A stretch of 22,534 bases of DNA from a bacterium (GTDB taxonomy: Bacteria; Planctomycetota; UBA1135; UBA2386). Positions within the stretch are counted from its first letter, which is position 1, and each line of letters opens with the position of its first letter. The notes under the pieces are model-generated. The model did not search any database. It saw nothing but the letters and a program-made list of their open reading frames with translations, and was not told the origin of the DNA. This document shows, one piece after another, positions 1 to 9,812 of the stretch. A program made the translations under genes and the position numbers. The stretch spans positions 1 through 22,534 of the forward strand of contig DRKG01000342.1 in the NCBI GenBank assembly GCA_011051855.1, written 5' to 3'.

Positions 1-1065
1 GGGGCGGGCGGCGAGCGCGCGTTCGACGCCGCGCCGTTGCAGGCCCGCGCGCGGAGGATCGACGATCAGCAGGTCGATATCGTCCGGCAGGTCCGCGTCC
101 GCGAATGGCGCTCGTTGCACCGCCACCTGCGGCAGTTCGTTGAGCCTCTTGTTGTGTTCGGCGTCGCGGCATGACGAGGCGTTGTCCTCGACCACCAGGA
201 CGTCCTTGGCGCCGGCCTTCGCCGCGCGCAAACCGAACGCGCCGACACCGCCGTAGCCGTCGACGACACGCCGGTCGCGCAGATCGCCGCACATCGCCAT
301 CGCCGGGCGATACAGCAGTGCATGGGCGCCGGCGTGAATCTGGTAGAAGCTGCCGGCGCTGACGCGGAAGGTCAGCCCGTCGCGTTCGTCGGTCACGTAG
401 TCGCGGCCGCGCAGCGGCACGTGCCGGTCGCCGAGCAGGAAGCCGTCGGTTCGGTCGCTGATCGAGTGCATCACGCCGACCAAGCGACGGCCGCGGGCGG
501 TTCGCGGCATATCGGTGGTCGCCGCCATCAGGGCGTCGGCGAACGCGCTGCCCTGATCGAAGGCGCCGGGACGGGTCACCAGCCCGGCCAGGACCTCGCC
601 GGTGCCGCTCATCAGGCGTGCCCAGAACGCCTTCGCGATGCCGCGGCGACGGCCGGCGTGGAAGCCCTCGATGCGCAGCTCCTTCAGGATCGGTTCGATG
701 CGGCGGCCGAGTTCGGTCAGCCAGCGGTCCTGGGTCCGGCATTCGTCGATGCGCACCACGTGGTGGCTCTGGTATTCGTAGATGCCCAGTACCGGTTGGC
801 GGTCTTTGTCCTGCCGCACGGGATACAGCAATCGCGTGCGGAAGTGCTGCTGCGGCCGACGCGGCAACCCGTGTTCGATCTCGCACCCGTTCAGGAACGG
901 GGCGAGTAGCTCGCGGCACCGCTCGAGCTTGTCGTGCAGTTGCCAGGCGATCGGTTGGTCGAGCAAGGAGCAGCCGCCGCAGATCCCGAAGTGCCGGCAC
1001 GCGAAGGTCTGTTCGGCGGGGGGGCGGGAATCGGAGCGGGAGCGGCGCGAGCGGGGGCGTGGCAC
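1..1065 (-). CDS. TrmA/RlmD-family RNA (uracil-5-)-methyltransferase, C-terminus cut by window edge
   Basis: SAM-dependent enzyme that methylates C5 of a uracil in 23S rRNA or tRNA; it acts in the cytoplasm. This gene was read by translating the minus strand directly. The N-terminus carries the [4Fe-4S] signature Cys-x5-Cys-x2-Cys (CRHFGICGGC) at about residues 22-31, with a likely fourth Cys in RIDEC further on. After this come the substrate-domain motif SAGSFYQIHAG, the SAM-binding loop DGYGGVGAFGL, an acidic VEDN strand, and the DPPRAG motif close to the edge. The catalytic Cys motif expected after it lies outside the window. There is no N-terminal TRAM domain, unlike E. coli RlmD. The only in-frame start between the upstream stop (1075-1077) and the Fe-S motif is GTG at 1065. 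It is divergent from the cytochrome gene with 66 bp between starts. RlmD, RlmC and TrmA subfamilies cannot be separated here, so no symbol is given. Confidence 0.9.
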   Translation of the reverse strand, partial: MPRPRSRRSRSDSRPPAEQTFACRHFGICGGCSLLDQPIAWQLHDKLERCRELLAPFLNGCEIEHGLPRRPQQHFRTRLLYPVRQDKDRQPVLGIYEYQSHHVVRIDECRTQDRWLTELGRRIEPILKELRIEGFHAGRRRGIAKAFWARLMSGTGEVLAGLVTRPGAFDQGSAFADALMAATTDMPRTARGRRLVGVMHSISDRTDGFLLGDRHVPLRGRDYVTDERDGLTFRVSAGSFYQIHAGAHALLYRPAMAMCGDLRDRRVVDGYGGVGAFGLRAAKAGAKDVLVVEDNASSCRDAEHNKRLNELPQVAVQRAPFADADLPDDIDLLIVDPPRAGLQRRGVERALAARP

Positions 1066-1115
1066 GGCCGGATGCTACGCCGAATGCCCCCCGCGCGGCA
1101 CTGGCGGAGCCGTGG

Positions 1116-1121
1116 TAGAGT
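1116..1121 (+). promoter_or_regulatory. -10-like box TAGAGT close to cytochrome start
   Basis: TAGAGT ends 10 nt before the ATG at 1132. If it acts as a sigma70-type -10 element, transcription would begin only a few bases before the start codon. There is no clear -35 at 16-18 bp. A nearly identical context (GGTAGACTGCGCGC) precedes the gene starting at 9813. This is an inference from position and recurrence. Confidence 0.35.
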
Positions 1122-1131
1122 CCGCGCGACG

Positions 1132-2736
1132 ATGCCCCCTCGCTCGCTGTCCGCACTCGCCACGGTCACCGCATTGGTGATCGCCAACTGGCCGATCTCC
1201 TTCTCTCTTGCGCGCCCTGCGCCGCATCCGCGCGACGACCACTTCACCCTGTCGTCCGATTGTGGCATGTGCCACCTCGGCGCTCCGGGCGCCGAGGCGA
1301 TGCGCGATGCGGACGGCAACGACGTGTCACCCTATTACCTGTGGCAGGGCACGATGATGGCGAATGCGTTCCGCGATCCGTACTTCCGGGCGCAACTGCA
1401 GAAGGAGACGGAGGCGGTCGGCCCCGAAGTGCAGGAGCTGTGCCTGCGCTGCCACACCCCGATGGTGCACCACGAGGCGGTGCTGGCCGGCGAGGATCCG
1501 CCGCGCCTGGCGCAGGCGGTCGAGCTGATGGAGGCTGACGACGGCGTTTCGTGCACCGTTTGCCACACGATCGCCGACGAGGGGTTGGGCACGAAGGGCA
1601 CTTGGTCGGGGCGGCCGAACTTCGATGGCGAACGGGCGATCTTCGGTCCGTTCGCGGACGTCGTGACGCGGCCGATGCAGAACTTGGTCGGCTACACGCC
1701 GAAGCAGGGTGAGCACATCCGCAAGGCGGCGCTGTGCGCGACCTGCCACACGCTGCACACCAACCACCACGGTGTCGAGTTCCCCGAACAGACGCCGTAT
1801 CTCGAGTGGCGCAACAGCGACTTCAGCACGGAGCGCGAAGGCGTCGAACCGGGCCGCGGTCGCACCTGCCAGCAGTGCCACATGGCACGCTTGCCGAAGA
1901 CGCGCATCGCGCGCACGCCGATGGGGTTCGACTTCCGCATTCCCGAGCGCGCCGGCTACCGCGCGCACGCGTTCGTCGGCGGCAACGCGTTCGTCGTCGA
2001 CATGCTCCGCGAGCATCGCGCGGACCTCTACGTCGAGGCCGAGCCGGAACAGCTCGAGCTGATCGCGGCGGCGACGCGCACGCAGTTGGCCAAGCGCACG
2101 GCGAAGCTCGAACTCTCGCCGCTGCACTTCGAGGACGGTGAGCTGCAGTTCGCGATCCGCGTCGAGAACCTGACCGGCCACAAGTTCCCCACGGCCTATC
2201 CGTCGCGGCGTGCTTGGCTGCGCGTCGAGGTGTTGGTCGATGGCGAAGTCGTGTTCGCGAGCGGCACCGTCGATGCCGACGGCCGCCTGGTCGGCGTCGA
2301 AGACGAACAACGCATCCCGCACGTCACGACGATCGCGAAGCCATCCGACGTCGTCGTCTACGAACTGGTTGCTGGTGACCCGGACCGGCAGCCGACGACC
2401 TACCTGACTCGGATGAGCTCCCGACTCAAGGACACCCGTCTGTTGCCCAAGGGATGGCTGCCGACCGGCCCCCACGCCGACGAGACCGCGCCGGTCGGAG
2501 TGGGTCGGGACGAGGATTTCGTCGCCGGCGGGGACCGCGTGGTCGTGAAGGTGCCGCTCGCCACGCGGCCAGCCGACTGCAAGGTGCGGGTGGCGCTGCT
2601 CTACCAGACCGTTCCGCCGGTCTGGGTCGACGCGCTGCGCGACGTCGAAGCCGAAGAAGCGCAGCGATTCGTGCGCTACTACGACCAGGCTACGAAGAAA
2701 CCGGAACTCGTCGACTCCGCGACGGCGGAGTTCTGA
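1132..2736 (+). CDS. exported pentahaem cytochrome c family protein
   Basis: Periplasmic or cell-surface electron-transfer protein. A hydrophobic N-terminal segment (residues about 5-28) looks like a Sec signal peptide. Five CXXCH haem-attachment motifs are visible: CGMCH at 44, CLRCH at 104, CTVCH at 141, CATCH at 202 and CQQCH at 246. Extra His pairs (HTPMVHHE, HTNHHG) could supply distal ligands. After residue about 320 the protein changes to a beta-rich, haem-free half containing TGHKFPTAYPSRRAWLRV (about 348-365), a motif I associate with the C-terminal half of cytochrome c554-like multihaem proteins. The open frame extends upstream to 934, but that would overlap the divergent methyltransferase, and ATG 1132 puts the signal peptide at the N-terminus. 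No partner oxidoreductase is adjacent. The redox partner and substrate cannot be told from the sequence. Confidence 0.88.
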   Translation: MPPRSLSALATVTALVIANWPISFSLARPAPHPRDDHFTLSSDCGMCHLGAPGAEAMRDADGNDVSPYYLWQGTMMANAFRDPYFRAQLQKETEAVGPEVQELCLRCHTPMVHHEAVLAGEDPPRLAQAVELMEADDGVSCTVCHTIADEGLGTKGTWSGRPNFDGERAIFGPFADVVTRPMQNLVGYTPKQGEHIRKAALCATCHTLHTNHHGVEFPEQTPYLEWRNSDFSTEREGVEPGRGRTCQQCHMARLPKTRIARTPMGFDFRIPERAGYRAHAFVGGNAFVVDMLREHRADLYVEAEPEQLELIAAATRTQLAKRTAKLELSPLHFEDGELQFAIRVENLTGHKFPTAYPSRRAWLRVEVLVDGEVVFASGTVDADGRLVGVEDEQRIPHVTTIAKPSDVVVYELVAGDPDRQPTTYLTRMSSRLKDTRLLPKGWLPTGPHADETAPVGVGRDEDFVAGGDRVVVKVPLATRPADCKVRVALLYQTVPPVWVDALRDVEAEEAQRFVRYYDQATKKPELVDSATAEF

Positions 2737-2740
2737 CCCG

Positions 2741-2770
2741 CGCGGTAACCGGTTTCGGTGTCGCGTTTTT
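2741..2770 (+). terminator. candidate intrinsic terminator after the pentahaem cytochrome
   Basis: Five bases after the stop codon, CGCG (2741-2744) and ACCG (2748-2751) can pair with CGGT (2756-2759) and CGCG (2762-2765) around a GTTT loop. The internal GTA/GT mismatch can be partly bridged by G-U pairs. A T5 run (2766-2770) follows immediately. A second, tighter hairpin (ACTCCGC-GACG-GCGGAGT, 2714-2731) lies just before the stop. The geometry fits Rho-independent termination; it is untested. Confidence 0.5.
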
Positions 2771-3156
2771 GTCCCGATCTGATCCTCGCGCCGGTCGTTT
2801 GGTGCGAACCGGTGCGCAATCGGGCGGGGATCAGGCGCGCGATCTGCGGGGATCCTTGTCCGTCGGGCGCCCGACACTCGTCTCCGAGAATCGGAATCGC
2901 CACCTTGCCGATGGCTCGAAGTCCCCACGGCGTGCGATGTTGCGCTCCACCGTCGGCGGGAGTGGAGGTGGCCGGATTCCGACGGTTGCGCGGGTGGTCC
3001 AGCCGTCGTGCGTCCCTGCTACTACGGACCTAAGGCGAGTCGGGGGCACATGTTGCGCTATGGCGAAACGCGATCCGGCCTTGCTGGAGTAGACTCCTTC
3101 GCTACGTTCCGTCAGTCGTCTCGCTCGCTCACCTCGCCCCACCTCGAACTGCACCC
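2771..3156. other. intergenic region without a recognisable gene
   Basis: Between the cytochrome terminator and the hydrolase I find no ORF that looks like a protein, no tRNA and no clear repeat. The short overlapping frames on both strands give Arg/Pro/Ser-rich translations typical of shadow frames. A TAGACT box (3090-3095) resembles the -10-like boxes near other genes here, but it lies 61 nt before the hydrolase start, which would leave a short 5' leader. No convincing -35 was found at 17 bp. Confidence 0.5.
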
Positions 3157-4365
3157 ATGCGCAACCTCTGGGCCTTCCCTCTCGCCTGGACCTTCGCCGT
3201 GGCCGTAGCCGTGGCACAAGACGTCGGCAGCCTGGATGTCTCGTGGACGAACCCGACCCCGTACGGCAGCCCCAGCTTGTCCGCGCGGATCTACTATCCT
3301 GCCGACGTGACCGGTTACGGTGCGCCGGTGGCGCAGCCCTCCGATCCGGCGGGGCATCCGACGGTCGTGTTCCTGCACGGCTTCGGCTTCCTCGGTCAGG
3401 ACTACTGGGCGCTGGGGGAGTTGCTCGCTGAGAACGGCTTTGCGGCGGTGATGCTGAACACCGCCCAGTTCAGCTACGCCGAACTCGAAGACGATGCGCG
3501 GGCGATGTTCGTCGCGCTGGGCAACGCGTCCGGCAGTGCATCCGGCTTCTTCGCGGGCGCATTCGATACGTCGCGCGTCGGCCTGCTCGGCCACTCGATG
3601 GGAGGCGCGGTCACCGCCTACGTGCTGAACGAGGATCCGTTCTCGATGGCCAGCAACCCGGGCTACGTCTGTGGCCTCGCGCTCGCCCCCGCCAATCCGG
3701 CGATGACCTCGGCCGGCACCAACGTGCGCGTGCCGCTCGGCATCGTCTCCGGCCTCGGCGACATGGTTACGCCGCCGAGCCTGCACGCGGATCCCTACTA
3801 CGCGGGCATCGCCACGACCGACGGCCTGAAGTTCCATTACCAGATGGGTCTCGCGGCGCAGCACATGAACATTCCGGGCTTGCTGCCGACCAGCCCGACC
3901 GTGTTCGAGCGCACCAAGGCGATCGTCGTCGGTTACTTCGGCCACTTCCTGCGCCGTTCGCTGTCGGGCCTCGACGCCGTGTTCGGGCCGGATGGCGCCG
4001 GCGACCCGAACCTTTCGACCCTCGAAGTCGATGTTGCGGTGCCGCAGGTCTGGGCGGATCAGCCGCTGACGATCGGTCAGACGACGCGGGTCTCGATCGC
4101 GCTCGAGGCCGGGTTGGCTGGGCTGCTCGGCGCCGGTGCGACCAGCGCGCCGATCCCGACGATGTTCGGCACGGTGTTGATCGACCTCAGTACGGCATTC
4201 ACCGTCGCGGAGTCGGTTGCTTCTTCCGAGCGCATCGACTTCACCATCGACGTGCCCAACGATCCGCTGCTGGTCGGCGTGAACCTCGCCGTACAGGGAG
4301 TGGGCGTCACCGTCAGCCAACCGTTGTTCCTCGGCACCGCGCTCGAGTTCTCGGTCGGACAGTAG
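3157..4365 (+). CDS. secreted alpha/beta hydrolase (lipase/cutinase-like) with C-terminal beta-rich domain
   Basis: Probably a secreted ester hydrolase. The first 20 residues (MRNLWAFPLAWTFAVAVAVAQ) form a signal peptide. The alpha/beta-hydrolase core spans about residues 35-275. The oxyanion-hole strand is VVFLHGFGF, and the nucleophile elbow GHSMGG gives Ser147. Candidate partners are Asp202 (GLGDMVTPP) and His236 (AAQHMN). The order and spacing resemble chlorophyllase, cutinase and PET-hydrolase-like families, but I cannot assign a substrate. After about residue 290 a Thr/Val-rich segment of about 110 residues ends in PNDPLLVGVNLAVQG and FLGTALEFSVGQ. It looks like a separate beta-sandwich, possibly a surface or sorting module. 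The gene stands alone and converges on the minus-strand acyltransferase, with 7 bp between stops. ATG 3157 is favoured because it places the signal peptide first. Confidence 0.85.
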   Translation: MRNLWAFPLAWTFAVAVAVAQDVGSLDVSWTNPTPYGSPSLSARIYYPADVTGYGAPVAQPSDPAGHPTVVFLHGFGFLGQDYWALGELLAENGFAAVMLNTAQFSYAELEDDARAMFVALGNASGSASGFFAGAFDTSRVGLLGHSMGGAVTAYVLNEDPFSMASNPGYVCGLALAPANPAMTSAGTNVRVPLGIVSGLGDMVTPPSLHADPYYAGIATTDGLKFHYQMGLAAQHMNIPGLLPTSPTVFERTKAIVVGYFGHFLRRSLSGLDAVFGPDGAGDPNLSTLEVDVAVPQVWADQPLTIGQTTRVSIALEAGLAGLLGAGATSAPIPTMFGTVLIDLSTAFTVAESVASSERIDFTIDVPNDPLLVGVNLAVQGVGVTVSQPLFLGTALEFSVGQ

Positions 4366-4372
4366 GGGCGGA

Positions 4373-5376
4373 TCAATCGGTCGCGATGCATGAGGACGCG
4401 AACAGCGCGTCCTTGTCGGTCACCCCGCGCCACCCTTCGCGCAGCACGCAGTGGCCGACCGGTGCGCGCAGGGAAGTGCCGGGGCCGGCGCACAGCAGCA
4501 CGTCCGGCTGGAACTCGCGCATCGCGGTGCGCACGCTGGCCGAGAAATCGAACGGCTTCACGACCTGGTCGTGCAGCGTGTAGCGCAGCAGTTCGCGCGG
4601 ATCCGACGACCACGGGGAGTGCACGTTGCCGAAGCCGTCGATCAGGTGGCAGCTCGGCATCGCCATCGGCAGATCGGCGAGAACCTGCTGCGCCTGCTGC
4701 GAAGTCGGCGCGCACAGCCGGGTGTGGAACGGTCCGTGCCCCGCGAGTCGGAACGGGAACTCGCGCTCGCCGACCTGCACCTTCGGCAGGATCGACAGCA
4801 GTTCGCGCACGGCGGCTTCGGTGCCGGCGAGCACCACGTGGCCACCGAGCCGGATGCTGACGTCGCAGAACCACTCGTCGCCGCGTTCCCGGCACTTGGC
4901 GAGGGCTTCGGCGGTCGCCGTGGCGAGGGTCTCGTCGTGCCGCCAGTCGGCGTCGACGTTGGTCATCAGCACTTGGCCGCCGGGCACCTGCTTCTGCAGT
5001 GCGGCCATCGTCGCCACGAGCCGCGCGCCGCTGGTGGCGTCCAGTGCGCCGGCCGCGGGCAGCGCGGTGTACCAGCCGAGGGAGTTGCCGGCGACAGCGA
5101 GGATCTCGTAGCGCTCGCGCAGGCGTTCGGTGTGGGCCATGGTGCCGAAGTAGATCAGTTCGGCGGCGTTCTCCCCGTCGAGGTGCAGGCTCGGTCGGAA
5201 GCGTTCGGCGCCGTCGACTTCGGACAGGCTCGGTCGGCCCTGCTGGCGGCGGTCGCGATCGCGCACCATCAACGCGTCGGCTACCGGCCCCGGGCGCACC
5301 GTGCGACCGACGAAGCCGAGCTCGCCCTTGCCGTAGGAGCCGCGCCCGGGACAGAACAGCACCGCAGTTGGGCGGC

Positions 5377-5380
<4 letters not shown>
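4373..5380 (-). CDS. FabD-like acyltransferase, possibly not malonyl-specific
   Basis: Acyl-carrier-protein acyltransferase fold (PF00698), 335 residues, close to E. coli FabD in length. Visible motifs are FCPGRGSYG near the N-terminus (FabD FPGQGSQ), the nucleophile elbow AGNSLGW with Ser100, GHGPFHT with His219 as catalytic base, and CAGPGTSL near the C-terminus. Aligning on the shared RLV triplet (residues 120-122), the position of the malonate-binding Arg of FabD (Arg117 in E. coli) is Met125. This suggests a monocarboxylic acyl substrate. The alignment uses the E. coli sequence from memory. The start is ATG 5380, which overlaps the upstream E1 stop as ATGA and has a perfect Shine-Dalgarno (5385-5393). 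A longer in-frame start at 5581 would run through the E1 gene and is rejected. Confidence 0.85.
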
Positions 5381-7650
<2,270 letters not shown>

Positions 7651-7664
7651 CAGAGGGGGCGCCG

Positions 7665-7693
7665 ATCCTAGCTACCGCCGCCGCAGCTGCCAC
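7665..7693 (-). promoter_or_regulatory. candidate sigma70-type promoter for the E1-acyltransferase operon
   Basis: Reading the minus strand, GTGGCA (7693-7688) is separated by 17 bp from TAGGAT (7670-7665); each matches the consensus hexamer at four of six positions. The -10 ends 14 nt before the ATG at 7650, so the transcript would have a leader of only about 7 nt. This is sequence inference only. Confidence 0.4.
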
Positions 7694-7961
7694 GAACCGT
7701 TGGGTTGCCTGCCCGTTGCGTGCAAGCGGAATCCAGATCGGATGCGTGCGTGCATGCCTCCTGCGCCCCGAAGAGGGTTGCTGACCGCTGCCAGGTGCAC
7801 CCACGACTCAAGCCGGTGTCGGCCACCACTTACATCGAATCCCGACTTGCTGGGGTGTGGTATACCAGCCCGACAGCCTCGATCGAATCTGAGGAGTCGA
7901 GTAGAACTTGGCGCAGGTTCTCGACGCGAGTCGAGTCGTGTCCGCCGTATGAACTGCGAGA
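7694..7961. other. divergent intergenic region between E1 and the endonuclease
   Basis: The whole gap between the two start codons (7651-8019) has no credible gene. It holds the two divergent candidate promoters and the palindrome listed separately, plus a small perfect hairpin CTCGAC-GCGA-GTCGAG (7920-7935). That hairpin has a GNRA-type loop and sits upstream of the endonuclease promoter. Base composition drops towards the endonuclease side. Frames running through the gap are low-quality continuations of shadow frames. Confidence 0.5.
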
Positions 7962-7990
7962 CTGGCAGTGCGCCAGGGCCAAACGATAAT
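7962..7990 (+). promoter_or_regulatory. candidate promoter of the EVE-HNH endonuclease gene
   Basis: CTGGCA (7962-7967; four of six matches to TTGACA) and GATAAT (7985-7990; five of six matches to TATAAT) are separated by exactly 17 bp. The predicted start of transcription, about 7 nt after the -10, falls at the beginning of the palindrome at 7997. Confidence 0.5.
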
Positions 7991-7996
7991 CTGATC

Positions 7997-8012
7997 GACC
8001 GGATATCCGGTC
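7997..8012. promoter_or_regulatory. 16-bp perfect palindrome, operator-like, before the endonuclease start
   Basis: GACCGGATATCCGGTC reads the same on both strands. It lies between the predicted transcription start (about 7997) and the ATG at 8020, where a bound dimeric repressor would block transcription. In RNA it could also form a GACCGG-AUAU-CCGGUC hairpin over the ribosome-binding region, which has no Shine-Dalgarno. A 16-bp perfect palindrome is expected by chance about once in 65 kb of random sequence, so the position is the main argument. Confidence 0.45.
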
Positions 8013-8019
8013 TCGCAAG

Positions 8020-9003
8020 ATGCGTTATTGGTGGGTGAACCAGAACCAGACCTATCGGCATGAAGTGCCGGGCGGATACCTGTGGTCGCCCAAGCGCAAG
8101 TCGAACGGCCATAGGAACCCTTTCTACGAGTTCATGCGCGAGGTCTCACCGGGGGACATGGTCTTCTCGTTCGCCGATACCTGGATTCGCGCATTTGGTG
8201 TCGCGCGTTCCAACGCTTATGAAGCGCCGAGGCCCGAGGAGTTCGGTGAGGCTGGCCGCAATTGGAGCCGCATCGGCTGGCGAGTCGACATCGAGTTTCA
8301 TGAGGTGAATTGCGGGTTTCGTCCAGTTGATTGGATCGAGCGCCTGCGGCCGCTCTTGCCGAAACACTACGCTCCACTTCGAGAGGACGGTCGAGGTCTG
8401 CAGAGTATCTACCTCACGGAGATTCCAGAAGTCCTGGCTTTGACACTGGCGGATCTGCTGGGCGGTGCCGCGCTGAAGTTCGCGCGCGCAGAGGTCGAGG
8501 ACAAGCTCATCGTCACACCAAGCGCGGAGCTAGTTCTGTGGGAAGAGCACCTGACGAGGACGATCCAGGACGATGAGTCCATTCCGCCAACAGAGAAAGA
8601 GGCGTTGATCTTGGCTCGTCGCGGTCAAGGAACGTTCCGACGCCGGGTCGCTAGGCTTGAGAATCGGTGTCGAGTGACGGGTGTGGATCGTCCCGAGCAC
8701 CTCAGGGCCAGTCACTGCAAGCCGTGGCGGGATTGTGACAACGAGGAGCGTCTGGATGGCGAGAACGGCCTGATGCTGACTCCGTCCATCGACCACCTCT
8801 TCGATCGGGGCTTCATTTCCTTTGAAGAGAACGGCCGGCTGCTCGTGTCGCCGGTTGCACATCGACCGTCATTGCAGCGAATGGGCGTTGAAGTCGAGCG
8901 CGAGCTGAATGTAGGCAGGTTCACCGCTACGCAGGGCAGATTCCTGGAGTTTCACCGTGATGCCGTGTTTCTGCGTTCCGACGTTGCCAACGCCGCCTCG
9001 TAG
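8020..9003 (+). CDS. EVE-like/HNH modification-dependent restriction endonuclease
   Basis: Probably cuts DNA carrying modified bases (defence). The N-terminal region, residues 1 to about 130, opens with MRYWWVNQNQTYRHEVPGGY and includes SPGDMVFSFADTWIRAFGVA. This looks like an EVE/PUA-superfamily module, known in other proteins as a reader of modified cytosine. The C-terminal half has an HNH nuclease (PF13391-like): CRVTG at Cys217, then ASHCKPW with His232, N249 in ENGLMLTP, and Asp258-His259 in SIDHLFDRGFISF. This order matches characterised EVE-HNH enzymes such as VcaM4I. GC content is visibly lower than in the flanking genes (some 60-base lines near 50% against about 70%), consistent with transfer. 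There is no adjacent methylase or restriction subunit, as expected for a modification-dependent enzyme. Methylation-target specificity is unknown. Confidence 0.83.
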   Translation: MRYWWVNQNQTYRHEVPGGYLWSPKRKSNGHRNPFYEFMREVSPGDMVFSFADTWIRAFGVARSNAYEAPRPEEFGEAGRNWSRIGWRVDIEFHEVNCGFRPVDWIERLRPLLPKHYAPLREDGRGLQSIYLTEIPEVLALTLADLLGGAALKFARAEVEDKLIVTPSAELVLWEEHLTRTIQDDESIPPTEKEALILARRGQGTFRRRVARLENRCRVTGVDRPEHLRASHCKPWRDCDNEERLDGENGLMLTPSIDHLFDRGFISFEENGRLLVSPVAHRPSLQRMGVEVERELNVGRFTATQGRFLEFHRDAVFLRSDVANAAS

Positions 9004-9016
9004 GCGCACCACAGCC

Positions 9017-9781
9017 TCACGCTGGATCCTGGTGGTAGTAGTCGCGCAGGCAGATGTAGAGGTCGGGATGGCGGCGTTGCAGCGCGCGGGACTTCTCGAA
9101 GAAGCATTCGGTTGCCACGGCGAAGAACTCCGCCGGATTGCTTGCGCCGTAGGTGTCGAGCACGGTTGCGCGTCCGTCGGCGGCATCTTGGCGCAATCGC
9201 TCGAACTCCTTGCTCATCGTTTCGACCCAGCGGGTGAACGTGGTGCGGTCGGCGAGCGGCGGCGTGCCGTCGGCGAGGCCGTCCAGCATGTCGAGCTTGT
9301 GGGCGAACTCGTGCAGCACGAGGTTGTGGCCGTCGTGCGGGTCGAGCGCGCCGCCGAGGGCAGCATCCCAGCTCAGGATCACCGGGCCGTCTCGCCACGC
9401 CTCCCCGAGATTCGCCTGGCCTTCGCGCACGACCCCGGCGGCGTCGCGCTGCGGCATGGTCTTGTAGGCGCTCGGATAGATCAGGATCGAAGCGACCTTC
9501 GGGTAGTAGTCGTGCTCGATGTTGAGCAGCAACAGCGCTGCCTGGGCTGCGACCGTCACCCGGATCTCGTCGGTGAGCTCCAGACCGCCGCAGCCTTCCC
9601 AGTGCTTTTCGGCGACCAGAACGCGCAGATCGTCGCGGTTGCGTTGCTGGCCGCGCTCGTCCAGCGCCCGATAGAACGGCAGTCGCTCGAGGATCGGCAG
9701 CCATGCAGTCGGGAACGGCGTCGCGAGCAGTTCGCGGCGCGCGTGGTGGCGACTCGGTCGCAACAGCCAGTCGAACAGCAT
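9017..9781 (-). CDS. mtfA: MtfA-like zinc metallopeptidase (family M90)
   Basis: Cytosolic zinc peptidase family. In E. coli, MtfA binds the repressor Mlc and so affects the glucose PTS. The protein is 254 residues against 265 for E. coli MtfA and is collinear with it: ILIYPSAY, GPVILSWDAAL, then HEFAHKLD with zinc ligands His157 and His161 and catalytic Glu158, and ASNPAEFFAVATECFF with the third ligand Glu218. It ends at YYHQDP like the E. coli protein. An upstream in-frame ATG at 9814 would overlap the start of the divergent DUF1592 gene, so ATG 9781 (MLFDWLLRP) is preferred. It is convergent with the endonuclease, with a 13-bp gap. No PTS or Mlc gene is visible here, so the regulatory role known from E. 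coli should not be assumed. Confidence 0.87.
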   Translation of the reverse strand: MLFDWLLRPSRHHARRELLATPFPTAWLPILERLPFYRALDERGQQRNRDDLRVLVAEKHWEGCGGLELTDEIRVTVAAQAALLLLNIEHDYYPKVASILIYPSAYKTMPQRDAAGVVREGQANLGEAWRDGPVILSWDAALGGALDPHDGHNLVLHEFAHKLDMLDGLADGTPPLADRTTFTRWVETMSKEFERLRQDAADGRATVLDTYGASNPAEFFAVATECFFEKSRALQRRHPDLYICLRDYYHQDPA

Positions 9782-9798
9782 GGTGACAGCGTAGCCGG

Positions 9799-9804
9799 TA
9801 GACT
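9799..9804 (+). promoter_or_regulatory. -10-like box TAGACT, near-leaderless start
   Basis: TAGACT ends 8 nt before the ATG at 9813, with no Shine-Dalgarno between them. Transcription from it would begin at or next to the start codon. No good -35 is present at 16-18 bp. The box lies within the 31-bp gap between two divergent starts. Confidence 0.38.
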
Positions 9805-9812
9805 GCGCGCTC

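Noticed and set aside
1327..2928. Long antisense frame over the cytochrome
   Set aside because: The sense frame has a signal peptide and five CXXCH motifs; the antisense has only low-complexity Arg/Asp.
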